The notes: generated by a model from the letters alone, not told the origin. 64,000 bases of DNA from Euzebya rosea (GCF_003073135.1 NZ_PGDQ01000023.1:1-64000); one strand, 5' to 3'; shown: positions 42,001-51,042, counted from the stretch's first letter. A program made the numbers and translations.

Positions 42001-42637
42001 GTGGACTGCACCTGTGCGACGAGGTTGTCTCGGCATGGACTCGGCGTGCCGCGGCGGCGGCGGTCATGGCGCCGGTGTCGATGCGTGGGACCTCACCCGG
42101 GAGCTGCTCGAGCCGGTGAGTCGTCTGCTCCAGGCGGGCCAGGCGCCATCGTCGTGATGCCTCGTCGCGGGCGGGGTCCTCCGGGTGCAGGACCTGGGCT
42201 CGAATGCGGTCGGCGATGAGGTCCTTCGCGGCCGTCAGGACAACCTCTGCGACCTGGGTCCCCGCGGCAGCGAGGCCACCGAACACCTCGCCACGGTGCA
42301 CCGGGTCGTCGAGGGTCATGCCGACGACAACGGTGTTCACCGGGGTGTCGTCGCCGCGCCGGGCGTGCAGCACCTCGACGATCGTGGCGGCGACCAGCCG
42401 GCGCCACGCCGGCAGGTCACGGAAGTCGTCGGTCGGTACAGGGAGCACGTCACGCAGGAGGTACCCGACCTCCTCCGGGTCCACCGCCACCAGGGACGGG
42501 TCCAGGGCGACCAGCTCGGCGACGACCGAGCTCTTGCCGGCCCCGAACGTCCCGTTGATCCACACGACGTCCGGCCGCTGGGCGGCGACCGACTGCACGT
42601 TCGCGTGGTGGGCCTCGGGTGCCTCGAGCTCTGGCAT
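41993..42637 (-). CDS. P-loop ATPase/kinase-like protein
   Basis: 214 residues from the ATG at 42637. Walker A is GTFGAGKSSV (29-38) preceded by VVWIN, the layout of small AAA_33-type or zeta-toxin/adenylylsulfate-kinase-like P-loop proteins. An Asp pair (AVDPEEVGYLL) follows; later, PVNTVVVGMTLDD may be the Walker B region. The gene heads the allantoin operon, overlapping allB by 8 bp; its role there is unknown. A nucleotide-dependent kinase is the simplest guess. Confidence 0.75.
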   Translation of the reverse strand: MPELEAPEAHHANVQSVAAQRPDVVWINGTFGAGKSSVVAELVALDPSLVAVDPEEVGYLLRDVLPVPTDDFRDLPAWRRLVAATIVEVLHARRGDDTPVNTVVVGMTLDDPVHRGEVFGGLAAAGTQVAEVVLTAAKDLIADRIRAQVLHPEDPARDEASRRWRLARLEQTTHRLEQLPGEVPRIDTGAMTAAAAARRVHAETTSSHRCSPRA

Positions 42638-42708
42638 CAGGCACGCAACCTCGCGTGTGTGTCCCGGCGAGTCAACAGCCCTGCCCGGCCACGCCCACGG
42701 CTGGGGCT

Positions 42709-42920
42709 GGTCGCACCTCACAGCGACACCAGACCTGACCGCGCCCCACGACTCCCCGACCCAGTCGCGCCTCGCAAGGAAGCCGGCCCCACCTCACCCC
42801 ACAACCCCAGCGGCCCGGTCGCACCCCGCCAGGGACACCCGGTCGCACCTTGCAGCGACACCAGGTCGAACCACGCAGCGCCCCCCGCAGTCCCGAGCCG
42901 CACCACGCAGAAACAGCCGA
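42709..42920 (-). repeat. Degenerate inverted array of the GGTGCGACC repeat family
   Basis: Copies on the plus strand read GGTCGCACCTCACAGCGACA (42709) and GGTCGCACCTTGCAGCGACA (42841); weaker copies occur at 42764, 42817, 42864 and 42895. This is the reverse complement of the GTCGCTGCGAGGTGCGACC motif of the 1-210 array. The stretch 42638-43027 has no credible gene. Spacing is irregular (24-61 bp), unlike the regular arrays elsewhere. Confidence 0.7.
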
Positions 42921-43027
42921 CCGAAGCGCACCCCGCGCCAGGCCGGCCGCAGGAAACTCTCGCGGCAGAGCCAGCGCCCGCGTCCGTCCGCCCTCCGCAG
43001 CCCCAACAAAACGCCGAGCGGCGGCGT

Positions 43028-43546
43028 TCAGGCTCCGCGGGACCGGCAGTCGAAGTCACAGGCATCGCAGCGCGCACCGGCGATCCGAGCCGTCACCCGC
43101 AGCGCCCGAATGCGGCCCTTCATCCGGGACTTCGCCTGCTTCGTCACCGTGCCGACCATGTACCGGTCGCGGCTGATGCGTCGGGCACGCCCGCGGGCCA
43201 CCTCGTATCGCATCTGGTCCGACACGACCTTGCCTGCGCGGCCAGCGATATGGAATCCCTCCCCTTCCACCGCCGCGGCCAGCTCGGCGCAGGACCACGG
43301 ACCACCCGACTCCAGCAGGATCAGGACGAGCAGCTCGCGCAGGCGGAGGCCCGAGATGGGGATCGGGTCGGTGAGCCCGGATCCGCAGGCGCAGGGCGGG
43401 ACACTGTCGGCAGCATCCGGCCGTGTCGCACGAGCCACAGCGCGCGAACGAGCGGCCTCGACGATCCGGTCGTCCGGATCCCTGATGGGTCCGAGAAGGA
43501 GGTCGGATGGCCGCGGCGGCGGGGTACGAGAAGCCATACCCAACAT
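43028..43546 (-). CDS. Putative winged-helix DNA-binding protein
   Basis: 172 residues; ATG 43546 or 43537. Residues ~73-130 read LRELLVLILLESGGPWSCAE, then VVSDQMRYEVARGRARRISR, then DRYMVGTVTK, which looks like a winged helix-turn-helix: a helix pair, a recognition helix and a basic wing. The N-terminus is Pro/Arg-rich and the C-terminus has three Cys (GARCDACDFDC), possibly a metal site. I recognise no named family. It stands alone between two arrays of one repeat family (42709-42920 and 43608-43835), which may be its target sites. Confidence 0.6.
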   Translation of the reverse strand: MLGMASRTPPPRPSDLLLGPIRDPDDRIVEAARSRAVARATRPDAADSVPPCACGSGLTDPIPISGLRLRELLVLILLESGGPWSCAELAAAVEGEGFHIAGRAGKVVSDQMRYEVARGRARRISRDRYMVGTVTKQAKSRMKGRIRALRVTARIAGARCDACDFDCRSRGA

Positions 43547-43607
43547 GGTCGACAGGCGACGTCTTCAGCGTCGGCTGGATTTGGGGTCGCCTGTGGAGAA
43601 CCCGCGG

Positions 43608-43835
43608 CTGTCGTCACGAGGTGCGACCGAACCCACGCCGCCCTCGACCGGGCCGGACAGTCCACACCACGCCTGTCGCCACGAGGTGCGACCGAACCCA
43701 CCCCACCGACGACCGGCGCCGGGCAGACCACACCACGCCTGTCGCCACGAGGTGCGACCGAACCCACCCCACCGACGACCGGCGCCGAACAGCCCACACC
43801 ACGCCTGTCGCCACGAGGTGCGACCGAACCCACGC
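43608..43835 (+). repeat. 65-66-bp tandem repeat, three full copies plus a partial
   Basis: Copies begin with CTGTCGYCACGAGGTGCGACC at 43608, 43673, 43739 and 43805; spacing is 65, 66 and 66 bp. Each continues GAACCCACSCC and ends near CCACACCACGC. Copies 2 and 3 are almost identical. The leading 20 bp match the end of the 86-bp repeat at 1-210, so both arrays share a core but have different spacers. The remaining intergenic part 43547-43607 shows nothing else. No coding is implied. Confidence 0.92.
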
Positions 43836-43846
43836 CGCCGGGGACG

Positions 43847-44596
43847 TCAGCCGGCCGCGACCACCTCCTCGCGCAACTCGACCATGCGGTCGATCTCGAT
43901 GCGCTGGTCGGCGTCGATGTGGCTGGCCATGGTGAACAGGTCGTTGTCCTGGCCGCTGCCGTCCTCGAGCGCGTACAGGTCCTCCACCATCAGCAGCGCC
44001 CCCTCGTGGTGGAAGGTCATGGCGTCGAGGAACAGCAGGTCGAAGTCCGTACCGTCAGCATCGGCGAGGCGGTCCATCTGCTCGGCGGTCAGCATCCCCG
44101 GCATGAGGTGCTCGCCGTGATCACCCCTCGCGTGCGCTGACCCCGGCCCCACGTCGGGGACGGGTTCGCCCCGGGCCTCGAGCCAGCTGATCATCAGGTC
44201 GATCTCGTCGTACTGGGAGGTGTCCATCCGCTCGGCGAAGGACGCGAGGGACTCAAGCGACGTCCGGTCCGCCACAAGCGCGGTCATGTCCAGCGCCTGG
44301 GCGTGGTGGTGCAGCATGCCGGTGACGAACGCCACGTCCGCCGGGGTGTGCGGTGGCGGTTCGATGGCGTCGGCGTCCTCGGCGGTGATCCGAACAGGCG
44401 CCTCGCCGGGGGCGCCGGCCTGGACCACGACGGGTCCGTCCGGGGTGGGTTCGGCGGCAGCCTCCTCCCCCGCGGTGCATCCGCTGGCAAGGACAGCCAA
44501 CGCCAGGATCGCGAGCGCCATCAGGCGCGAACGAACGACGGAGGTGGTGGCCCCGGAGGGGGCGGGCTGGTGCCCGCCCCCTCCGGTGTGATGCAT
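43847..44596 (-). CDS. DUF305 family lipoprotein
   Basis: 249 residues from the ATG at 44596. Signal peptide with lipobox (ALAVLASGC) after a Gly/His-rich start. Two His-rich helical motifs typical of DUF305 proteins, TGMLHHHAQALDM and DAMTFHHEGALLMVEDL, probably bind a metal (copper in related proteins). It should be exported and lipid-anchored, with a ferritin-like four-helix fold. The start lies 14 bp after the LVIVD gene stop, so both are in one operon; the pair may form an extracytoplasmic metal-related unit. Confidence 0.88.
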   Translation of the reverse strand: MHHTGGGGHQPAPSGATTSVVRSRLMALAILALAVLASGCTAGEEAAAEPTPDGPVVVQAGAPGEAPVRITAEDADAIEPPPHTPADVAFVTGMLHHHAQALDMTALVADRTSLESLASFAERMDTSQYDEIDLMISWLEARGEPVPDVGPGSAHARGDHGEHLMPGMLTAEQMDRLADADGTDFDLLFLDAMTFHHEGALLMVEDLYALEDGSGQDNDLFTMASHIDADQRIEIDRMVELREEVVAAG

Positions 44597-44610
44597 GGTG
44601 GCCAAGCCGC

Positions 44611-46557
44611 CTACCTCGCCACCACGTCGGCCAACGCCAGCAGGGCGTTGCGCAGACCGACCTCCTGGGACGACGAACCGCTCACCTGGTTGCTGACGGC
44701 ACGCAGCTGCGCTGCCGCGTTGTTGCGGGACGGGGGGGAAACCGCGGCCTCGGCGCGGTCGACGAACTTCTTGACGTTCGCCGAGACGTTCGGTGCCAGC
44801 ACCCCAGCCCGGTCGGCGGCGGAGTGCCACGCGCGGACGGTCAGGTACGTGGTCGGCCAGACGATCGGCTGCTGGTGCTGCACGTTGGTGGTCGTGGTCA
44901 CGACCTGCCGGGCGGCGTCCAGCTCCAGCTGCGACAGGGCTGCGCTCGGGGTCAACGCGAAGGTGTCGACACCTCGAGCGATCTCGTTGCCGATGATGGT
45001 GCCGTTCCACCAGTAGGAGGACCAGAACCCGCCCGTGACCAACGCAGTCGGGTTGACGGGGCCACGGTCGAAGTAGGCGATCTCCACCGGGTTGGCGGAG
45101 TCGGTGAAGTCGAACACGGTCGTCCCACCCTGGTACCAGGCCTGGACCATGATGTCGCGGCCGGGCACCGGCACGAGCGAGCCGTTGTGGGCGACGCAGT
45201 TCTCCTGGTTGGTCTGGACCATCGGCAGCTTGAAGTAGCTGCGCCACTCCATCGTCGGGCCGTTGGGGGTCTGGACGATGTCGAAGACGGCGTTGGCGCC
45301 CCAGCTCAGCGGGTCGGTCGCCCGGCACCGGGCGCCGGATCCACCGCCCCACTCGTCGGTGAAGACGACCTTGGTGCCGTCGTTGTTGAACGTCGCGGAG
45401 TGCCAGTAGGCGAAGTTGTAGTCACGGACGTGGGCGATCCGGCGAGGGTTCGGCGGGTCGGTGATGTCCAGCAGCAGGCCGTCGCCCTGGCAGGCACCGG
45501 CCGCAAGGCCGATCGCGGGGTAGGCGGTGATGTCGTGGCAGGCCGACGTCTGCGAGGCGCTCTGACCGCCCGGCTCACGGCCCGACCCCTCCGGGTAGTT
45601 GGGCTGGGGGTTGGGGAACGCCAGCCCGTTGAGGGACCCGTTGGCGTGGTCGGCCTCGCAGCTGTTGTCGCCGCAGGTGCTCATGATGCGGGCGTTGCGG
45701 TTGACGATCGCTGCGGTCTCCGGCGCGGCCAACGGCACCTCGATCACGGTGATCGAGAAGTTGGACGTGTTGGGGTCGACCAACGAGCTGGCACTGGAGC
45801 AGCCCGCCAGCTCAGTCGCGGCGCGGACGCTTGATGTCATGGACACGTAGATCCACAGCGTGTCCTCGACGCCGGGCTTGGTGACGATGGTGTGGGTGTG
45901 GGACCCGCGGCAGGTCTGCACGCCGGGCAGCTGCACGGGCGCCGCCAGGTCGGAGATGTCCCAGATACGGATGCCGCGGAAGCGGTTGGCTGCGGTCGCA
46001 CCGCCGGTGGTGCAGTCGATCTTGGCGGCGGTGGACTCCACCGACATGAACAGCAGGTTGCCGTGGACCGAGACGTCGTTCTGGCTGCCGGGGCAGATGA
46101 CGGACGTCGTGAGGGCCGGTGCGGCCGGGTCGGTCACGTCGTACAGGTTGAAGCCGTTGTAGTTGCCGGACACCGCATAGCGCCGACCGTCGCGCTCGAA
46201 GAACGCCAGGTCGGAGTTGGTGCTCGCCCCGGGCGCCAGCGGCATGCTCGCGAGCCGCTGCATGTTCAGGGCAGCCTCGCCCGCGGTGTTGCCGGCGCCG
46301 GGAGCCAGGCCGACGCGGGGGTCGTCGGTGGTCGGGTACTCGGGTGCGAGCGCGGCCTCCTCAGCCCCGATGGACTCCATGCCATGGGACTCGTCGAGTG
46401 GCTGGCCGTCGCCGTCGTCGGCGGGAAGGTCCTCACCGGAGGTCGGAAGTGCGGCGGCTGGGACGGCGAGTCCCAGCACGAGCAGCACGGACAACGCGAG
46501 GACGACCAGCCGGCCCGGGGGCCGGATGGTCGTGGTCTCGGGGGTCGATGGGTGCAT
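44611..46557 (-). CDS. Secreted LVIVD-repeat beta-propeller protein
   Basis: 648 residues from the ATG at 46557. A signal peptide (RLVVLALSVLLVLGLAVPAAA) precedes a propeller of LVIVD-like units: GNYNGFNLYDVTDPAAP, FRGIRIWDISDLAAPV, DGLLLDITDPPNPRRIAHVRDY, GGTTVFDFTDSANPVEIAYFDRG. The His/Cys-containing HSATFNNDGTKVVFTDEWGGG motif is also present. The C-terminal ~150 residues are a helical tail (ADRAGVLAPNVSANVKKFVDR). It is probably extracellular; ligand unknown. It is cotranscribed with the DUF305 gene and perhaps with the small secreted protein upstream. Confidence 0.85.
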   Translation of the reverse strand: MHPSTPETTTIRPPGRLVVLALSVLLVLGLAVPAAALPTSGEDLPADDGDGQPLDESHGMESIGAEEAALAPEYPTTDDPRVGLAPGAGNTAGEAALNMQRLASMPLAPGASTNSDLAFFERDGRRYAVSGNYNGFNLYDVTDPAAPALTTSVICPGSQNDVSVHGNLLFMSVESTAAKIDCTTGGATAANRFRGIRIWDISDLAAPVQLPGVQTCRGSHTHTIVTKPGVEDTLWIYVSMTSSVRAATELAGCSSASSLVDPNTSNFSITVIEVPLAAPETAAIVNRNARIMSTCGDNSCEADHANGSLNGLAFPNPQPNYPEGSGREPGGQSASQTSACHDITAYPAIGLAAGACQGDGLLLDITDPPNPRRIAHVRDYNFAYWHSATFNNDGTKVVFTDEWGGGSGARCRATDPLSWGANAVFDIVQTPNGPTMEWRSYFKLPMVQTNQENCVAHNGSLVPVPGRDIMVQAWYQGGTTVFDFTDSANPVEIAYFDRGPVNPTALVTGGFWSSYWWNGTIIGNEIARGVDTFALTPSAALSQLELDAARQVVTTTTNVQHQQPIVWPTTYLTVRAWHSAADRAGVLAPNVSANVKKFVDRAEAAVSPPSRNNAAAQLRAVSNQVSGSSSQEVGLRNALLALADVVAR

Positions 46558-46633
46558 TTCGGCGTGCTCTTTCTGTACGTCCGGGGGTTGCCCGGTGGCG
46601 GGATTGCCGCGGATGCGGCGGTGCGGGTGGGTG

Positions 46634-46924
46634 TCACCCACGACTTGACGGCTCGTCGTCCTCCACGGGGTCGAGCCAAGCGCCGCCGAGCTCCGGCAGC
46701 GCACGATCCGGACTGCGACCCGGGAGCCAGCACCAGGGCGCGTCGAGGTGGACCACGTCGAGGGCCCGTGCTCGTCCGTCCCCGTCGGGCCGCGGGGCGG
46801 CCTCGCTCGTGATCGGCGGGGCGACGAGCATCAGCGCCACGACGAACGTGGCGAAGCGAGGTGGCGCGGGGCGAGGGCGCCGGCCCTGCGGGCATGCGGC
46901 GGCACGCCCTGGAGGCTGGAACAT
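46634..46924 (-). CDS. Candidate small exported protein
   Basis: 96 residues from the ATG at 46924, which has AAGGAA upstream on the minus strand. After a Pro/Arg-rich N-terminus there is a hydrophobic stretch FATFVVALMLVAPPITSEA followed by A-A, a plausible signal peptide, then DGDGRARALDVVHLDAPWCW and an acidic tail ending DPVEDDEPSSRG. No homologue is recognised. It lies 76 bp upstream of the LVIVD gene in the same direction. It could be an open frame by chance, as GC-rich DNA yields many. Confidence 0.42.
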   Translation of the reverse strand: MFQPPGRAAACPQGRRPRPAPPRFATFVVALMLVAPPITSEAAPRPDGDGRARALDVVHLDAPWCWLPGRSPDRALPELGGAWLDPVEDDEPSSRG

Positions 46925-47159
46925 CGGCGGGAAATTCCTTCGGGTCACCCGGAACCCGGCGGGACTCCGGGGCGACTGGTGTCATGTCCGGCGGGAGATG
47001 ACGGCGGGACACTGCGCCAACGAACGTTCGGTGACAATCCCCGATTTCTGGTATGCGGCCGAGCGGGCCTTGCGGTACCGCGCGACCCGCCGGAGCGCCG
47101 GCAACACTTTTGGTGGTGCACCACTCGCGCACGCCTCGATTCCTGCGAGGATCACGCCG
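46925..47159. promoter_or_regulatory. Promoter/operator region upstream of the xanthine dehydrogenase operon
   Basis: 235 bp between the minus-strand secreted-protein operon and xdh. Perfect palindromes occur at 47021-47030 (CGAACGTTCG) and 47072-47081 (GCGGTACCGC), and are candidate operator sites for a purine-responsive regulator. A GAGGA ribosome-binding site precedes the TTG start of the first gene by 8 bp. Promoter boxes were not fixed. Confidence 0.42.
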
Positions 47160-47995
47160 TTGACCATCGCTCGTCCGACCGACCTGCCCAGCGCGCTCGA
47201 CGCGCTGACGGCGCTGCCGGGGGCCCACCTGCTCGCCGGCGGCACGGACCTGCAGGTTGAGGTCAACCTCGGCCATCGGCGTCCGGAGGCGGTCGTGGCC
47301 CTCCGCCGGGTGGTCGACCTGCAGGGCATCGACATCACGCCCGACACCCTGGACCTGGGTGCGCTGACCACCTACGCGCAGGTAGAGGCCGAGCTGGCCG
47401 AGGCCGCCCCGGGACTGGCCACGGCCGCGCGGACGGTCGGATCCCCCCAGATCCGCAACGCCGGCACGATCGGCGGCAACCTCGGCACCGGCAGCCCCGC
47501 CGGCGACACCCTCCCGTGGCTGGTCGCCATGGACGCCTCGGTCCGGCTGTCAGGACCCGACGGCTCCCGGGACGTGCCCGTCGAGTCGTTCGTCACCGGC
47601 CCGAAGCGCACCGACCTCGCACCCGGGGAGGTGATCCACCGCGTGCTCGTCCCGCGCGTCGACGGGCCGCAGCACGTCGCCAAGGTCGGCCCCCGCACCG
47701 CCATGGCGATCGCGATCGCCAGCGTGGCCGTGGTCCTCGACACGGTGGGCCGACGGGTTCGTGTCGGCCTCGGCTCGGTCGGGCCGACCCCGCTCCGCGC
47801 ACGGGAGGCCGAACGCATGATCAGCGAGGCCATCGACTGGTCGAACCTGCGGGCGCCCCCGACCGACATCACCCGGTTCGGTGACCTCTGCGCGGCGGCT
47901 GCATCGCCCATCACCGACCATCGCAGCACCGCGGACTACCGTCGGCACGCCGTCGGGGTCATCGCCGCCCGCGCCCTGGAGAGGTGCCTGCACCG

Positions 47996-47999
<4 letters not shown>
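47160..47999 (+). CDS. Xanthine dehydrogenase, FAD-binding subunit
   Basis: 279 residues from TTG 47160, chosen for the GAGGA 8 bp upstream and because the family begins near here (LTIARPTDLPSALDALTAL). FAD-binding signatures are LLAGGTDLQVEVN and VGSPQIRNAGTIGGNLGTGSPAGDTLPWL; then a CO-dehydrogenase-flavoprotein-type C-terminal domain. It carries electrons from the iron-sulfur subunit to NAD+ or O2. The stop overlaps the next start (ATGA), beginning a coupled operon for xanthine oxidation to urate. Confidence 0.9.
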
Positions 48000-48517
<518 letters not shown>

Positions 48518-48519
48518 CG

Positions 48520-48597
48520 TCAGACCCGCTGCGCCAGGAAGACGACGAGGAGGACGAGGATGACGACGATCAGGATTCCGGTGACGTTGCGGGGCAT
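48520..48597 (-). CDS. 25-residue single-pass membrane micropeptide, antisense within the xdh cluster
   Basis: On the minus strand an ATG at 48597 opens a 25-codon frame, MPRNVTG followed by ILIVVILVLLVVFLA and the end QRV, then TGA. It is a short basic N-terminus, one hydrophobic helix and a basic end, the layout of tiny membrane peptides. CTGGAG lies about 5 bp upstream of the ATG, a good ribosome-binding site. It sits in the only sizeable gap between coupled xdh genes, on the opposite strand. No family is known to me. Confidence 0.5.
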   Translation of the reverse strand: MPRNVTGILIVVILVLLVVFLAQRV

Positions 48598-48702
48598 GAC
48601 GGCTCCAGTTGGCTCGGACTGCGCCGGGCTCTCCGGCGCGCTGGGGGATCTCTTCCCCGGTCACGACGGACCAAACCCCGTGCCACCACCAGGTGGCTCC
48701 GC

Positions 48703-51042
48703 GTGATCAGGACGACGCTGTCGGACACGGCGACACCGACCACCCCGCTGACCGGTTCGCTCGGCGAGAACGCCGACCGACCAGACGGCGTGCCGAAGGT
48801 GACCGGCGACTTCGCCTTCTCCAGCGACCTCCACGCCGAGGGCATGCTGTGGGGTCGCACGCTCCGCAGCCCGCACGCCGCAGCCCGCATCCGCAGCATC
48901 GACACGTCCCGCGCCACCGCCATGGACGGTGTGCACGCGGTCCTGCTGGCCGAGGACGTCCCCGGCAGCCCCACCTACGGCATGGAGCATCGCGACCAGC
49001 CGGTGTTCGCAAGCGATGTCGTGCGCTACCACGGCGAACCCGTCGCGGCGGTCGCCGCAGACCATCCCGAGCTCGCCCTGCGTGCACTCGCGGCGATCGA
49101 GGTCGACTACGACCCGCTCGAGCCCCTCGCCGACCCCGACGCGGCGATCACGGCTCCGCCGATCCACCCCGACGGCAACGTCTTCCGCCACATCCCCCTG
49201 CGCCACGGGAACCCCGACGAGGTGGACACCAGCGGACTGGTCACCGTGGAGGGCACCTACGAGGTCGGCATGCAGGACCAGGCCTTCCTCGGCCCCGAGT
49301 CGGGCCTGGCGGTGCCCGACGGCGACGGCGGGGTCGACCTGTGGATCTCCACCCAGTGGCTGCATGTCGATCGCGATCAGGTTGCGGCGTGCCTCGACCT
49401 GCCCCACGACAAGGTGCGCCTGTCGCTTGCCGGAGTCGGCGGGGCGTTCGGTGGCCGCGAGGACGTCAGCCTGCAGATCCACGCCTGCCTGCTGGCCCTG
49501 GTGACGGGACGCCCCGTGAAGATGCTCTACAGCCGAGAGGAGAGCTTCTACGGTCACGTGCATCGCCACCCCGCTCGCCTGTGGTACCGGCACCACGCCA
49601 CCCCCGACGGCGACCTGGTCAAGGTCGAGGCGCGGGTCGTCCTGGACGGCGGCGCGTACGCCTCCTCCTCCACCGCGGTCATCGCCAACGCCACCTGCTT
49701 CGCCGCCGGCCCCTACCGCATCCCCCACGCGGCCATCGACGGCTGGGCCGTCCGCACCAACAATCCCCCGTGCGGTGCCATGCGCGGGTTCGGCGCCGTG
49801 CAGACCTGCATCGCCCACGAGGCCCAGATGGACCGCCTGGCCGACGCGCTCGGCATGGACCCCGTCGCGCTGCGGCTGCGCAACGCCCTGGCCACGGGCG
49901 ACACCCTCCTGACCGGTCAGGTCATCACGGGCACCGCGCCGGTTCGGGAGGTCATCGAGGCCGCGATGGCCCACCCCCTGCCGCGGCCGCACACCCTCGA
50001 CGACCCCCCGCAGATGCTGCCCGGCGGGACCGGCATGACGTCGACCGCCGACCGGATCCGTCGCGGCGTCGGCATGGCCGTCGGCTTCAAGAACCTGATG
50101 TTCTCCGAGGGGTTCGACGACCACTCGACCGCCGCCGTCACCCTCGAGCTCGACGCGCACGGCCGTCCCACCGCCACAGCCCAGTGCGCCGCCGCCGAGG
50201 TCGGTCAGGGCTTCACGACCCTCGCCCTGCAGATCCTGCGCAGCGAGCTGGGCGTCGAGCGGGTGATGCTGGGCCCCACCGACACCTCCATCGGCTCGGC
50301 CGGGTCGACGAGCGCGAGCCGGCAGACCTGGATGAGCGGCGGGGCCGTGCAGCTGGCCTGCCACGCCGTCCGCGACGAGCTGCTCGTCCGGGCCTCTGCC
50401 CGCCTGGGCATCCCTGCCGAGGGTGCCCGGCGGCAGCTGCTGACGCTCCGGGACGGCCACGTGGTCGAGGTCGACGGGGACCGACGGGTGCCGATCACCG
50501 ACCTGCTGGCCGACAGCCCGATCCGCAGGGTCCGCGAGCACCACCATCCCCCGACCGAACCGCTGGACGCCAACGGGCAGGGCAACGCCCACGTGTCGTT
50601 CGCCTTCGCCGCCCACCGGGCCGTCGTCGACGTCGACCCCGACCTGGGCCTGCTGCGCGTCGTGCAGGTCGCGACCGGCCAGGACGTCGGCCGGGTGCTC
50701 AACCCTCGCGCGGTGGTCGGCCAGATCGAGGGCGGCATCGCCCAGGGGGTGGGCCTGGCGATCATGGAGGAGGTCCTGGTCCACGATGGGCTGGTGCGCA
50801 ACCCATCCTTCACCGACTACCTGATCCCGACGATGCTGGACATGCCCGAGGTGCTGGCCACCGTCATCGAGCAGCCCGAGCCCGGTGCCCCGTTCGGGGC
50901 CAAGGGGGTCGGTGAGCCGCCCACCATCTCCTCCACCCCGGCGGTCGTGGCCGCCATCCGCGACGCCACCGGTGCGGCGCTGACGCGCGTCCCGGTCCGC
51001 CCCCAGGACATCGCCCTGCAGGCCGGCGCGGGGGTCCGGTGA
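48703..51042 (+). CDS. Xanthine dehydrogenase, molybdopterin-binding subunit
   Basis: 779 residues from GTG 48703. Molybdenum hydroxylase signatures: GVPKVTGDFAFSSDL (start of the domain), GGAFGGREDVSLQ, PCGAMRGFGAVQ, AEVGQGFTTLALQILR, GSTSASRQTWMSGGAV and the catalytic Glu in GAKGVGEPPTISS. It hydroxylates hypoxanthine or xanthine to urate at a Mo-molybdopterin centre. The stop overlaps the 8-oxoguanine deaminase start (GTGA). An XdhC-type maturation factor is not in the window. Confidence 0.93.
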   Translation: MIRTTLSDTATPTTPLTGSLGENADRPDGVPKVTGDFAFSSDLHAEGMLWGRTLRSPHAAARIRSIDTSRATAMDGVHAVLLAEDVPGSPTYGMEHRDQPVFASDVVRYHGEPVAAVAADHPELALRALAAIEVDYDPLEPLADPDAAITAPPIHPDGNVFRHIPLRHGNPDEVDTSGLVTVEGTYEVGMQDQAFLGPESGLAVPDGDGGVDLWISTQWLHVDRDQVAACLDLPHDKVRLSLAGVGGAFGGREDVSLQIHACLLALVTGRPVKMLYSREESFYGHVHRHPARLWYRHHATPDGDLVKVEARVVLDGGAYASSSTAVIANATCFAAGPYRIPHAAIDGWAVRTNNPPCGAMRGFGAVQTCIAHEAQMDRLADALGMDPVALRLRNALATGDTLLTGQVITGTAPVREVIEAAMAHPLPRPHTLDDPPQMLPGGTGMTSTADRIRRGVGMAVGFKNLMFSEGFDDHSTAAVTLELDAHGRPTATAQCAAAEVGQGFTTLALQILRSELGVERVMLGPTDTSIGSAGSTSASRQTWMSGGAVQLACHAVRDELLVRASARLGIPAEGARRQLLTLRDGHVVEVDGDRRVPITDLLADSPIRRVREHHHPPTEPLDANGQGNAHVSFAFAAHRAVVDVDPDLGLLRVVQVATGQDVGRVLNPRAVVGQIEGGIAQGVGLAIMEEVLVHDGLVRNPSFTDYLIPTMLDMPEVLATVIEQPEPGAPFGAKGVGEPPTISSTPAVVAAIRDATGAALTRVPVRPQDIALQAGAGVR

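Noticed and set aside
1-43835. CRISPR array
   Set aside because: Arrays have few units of unequal spacing, spacers that are themselves repetitive, and no Cas genes nearby.
42185-44140. Long plus-strand frames across the repeat arrays and winged-helix gene
   Set aside because: They cross two repeat arrays and the antisense of two plausible genes; composition is unlike any other protein in the window.
46558-46704. Longer N-terminus for the LVIVD protein (start at 46704)
   Set aside because: The ATG at 46557 directly precedes a normal signal peptide; the extension would hide it.
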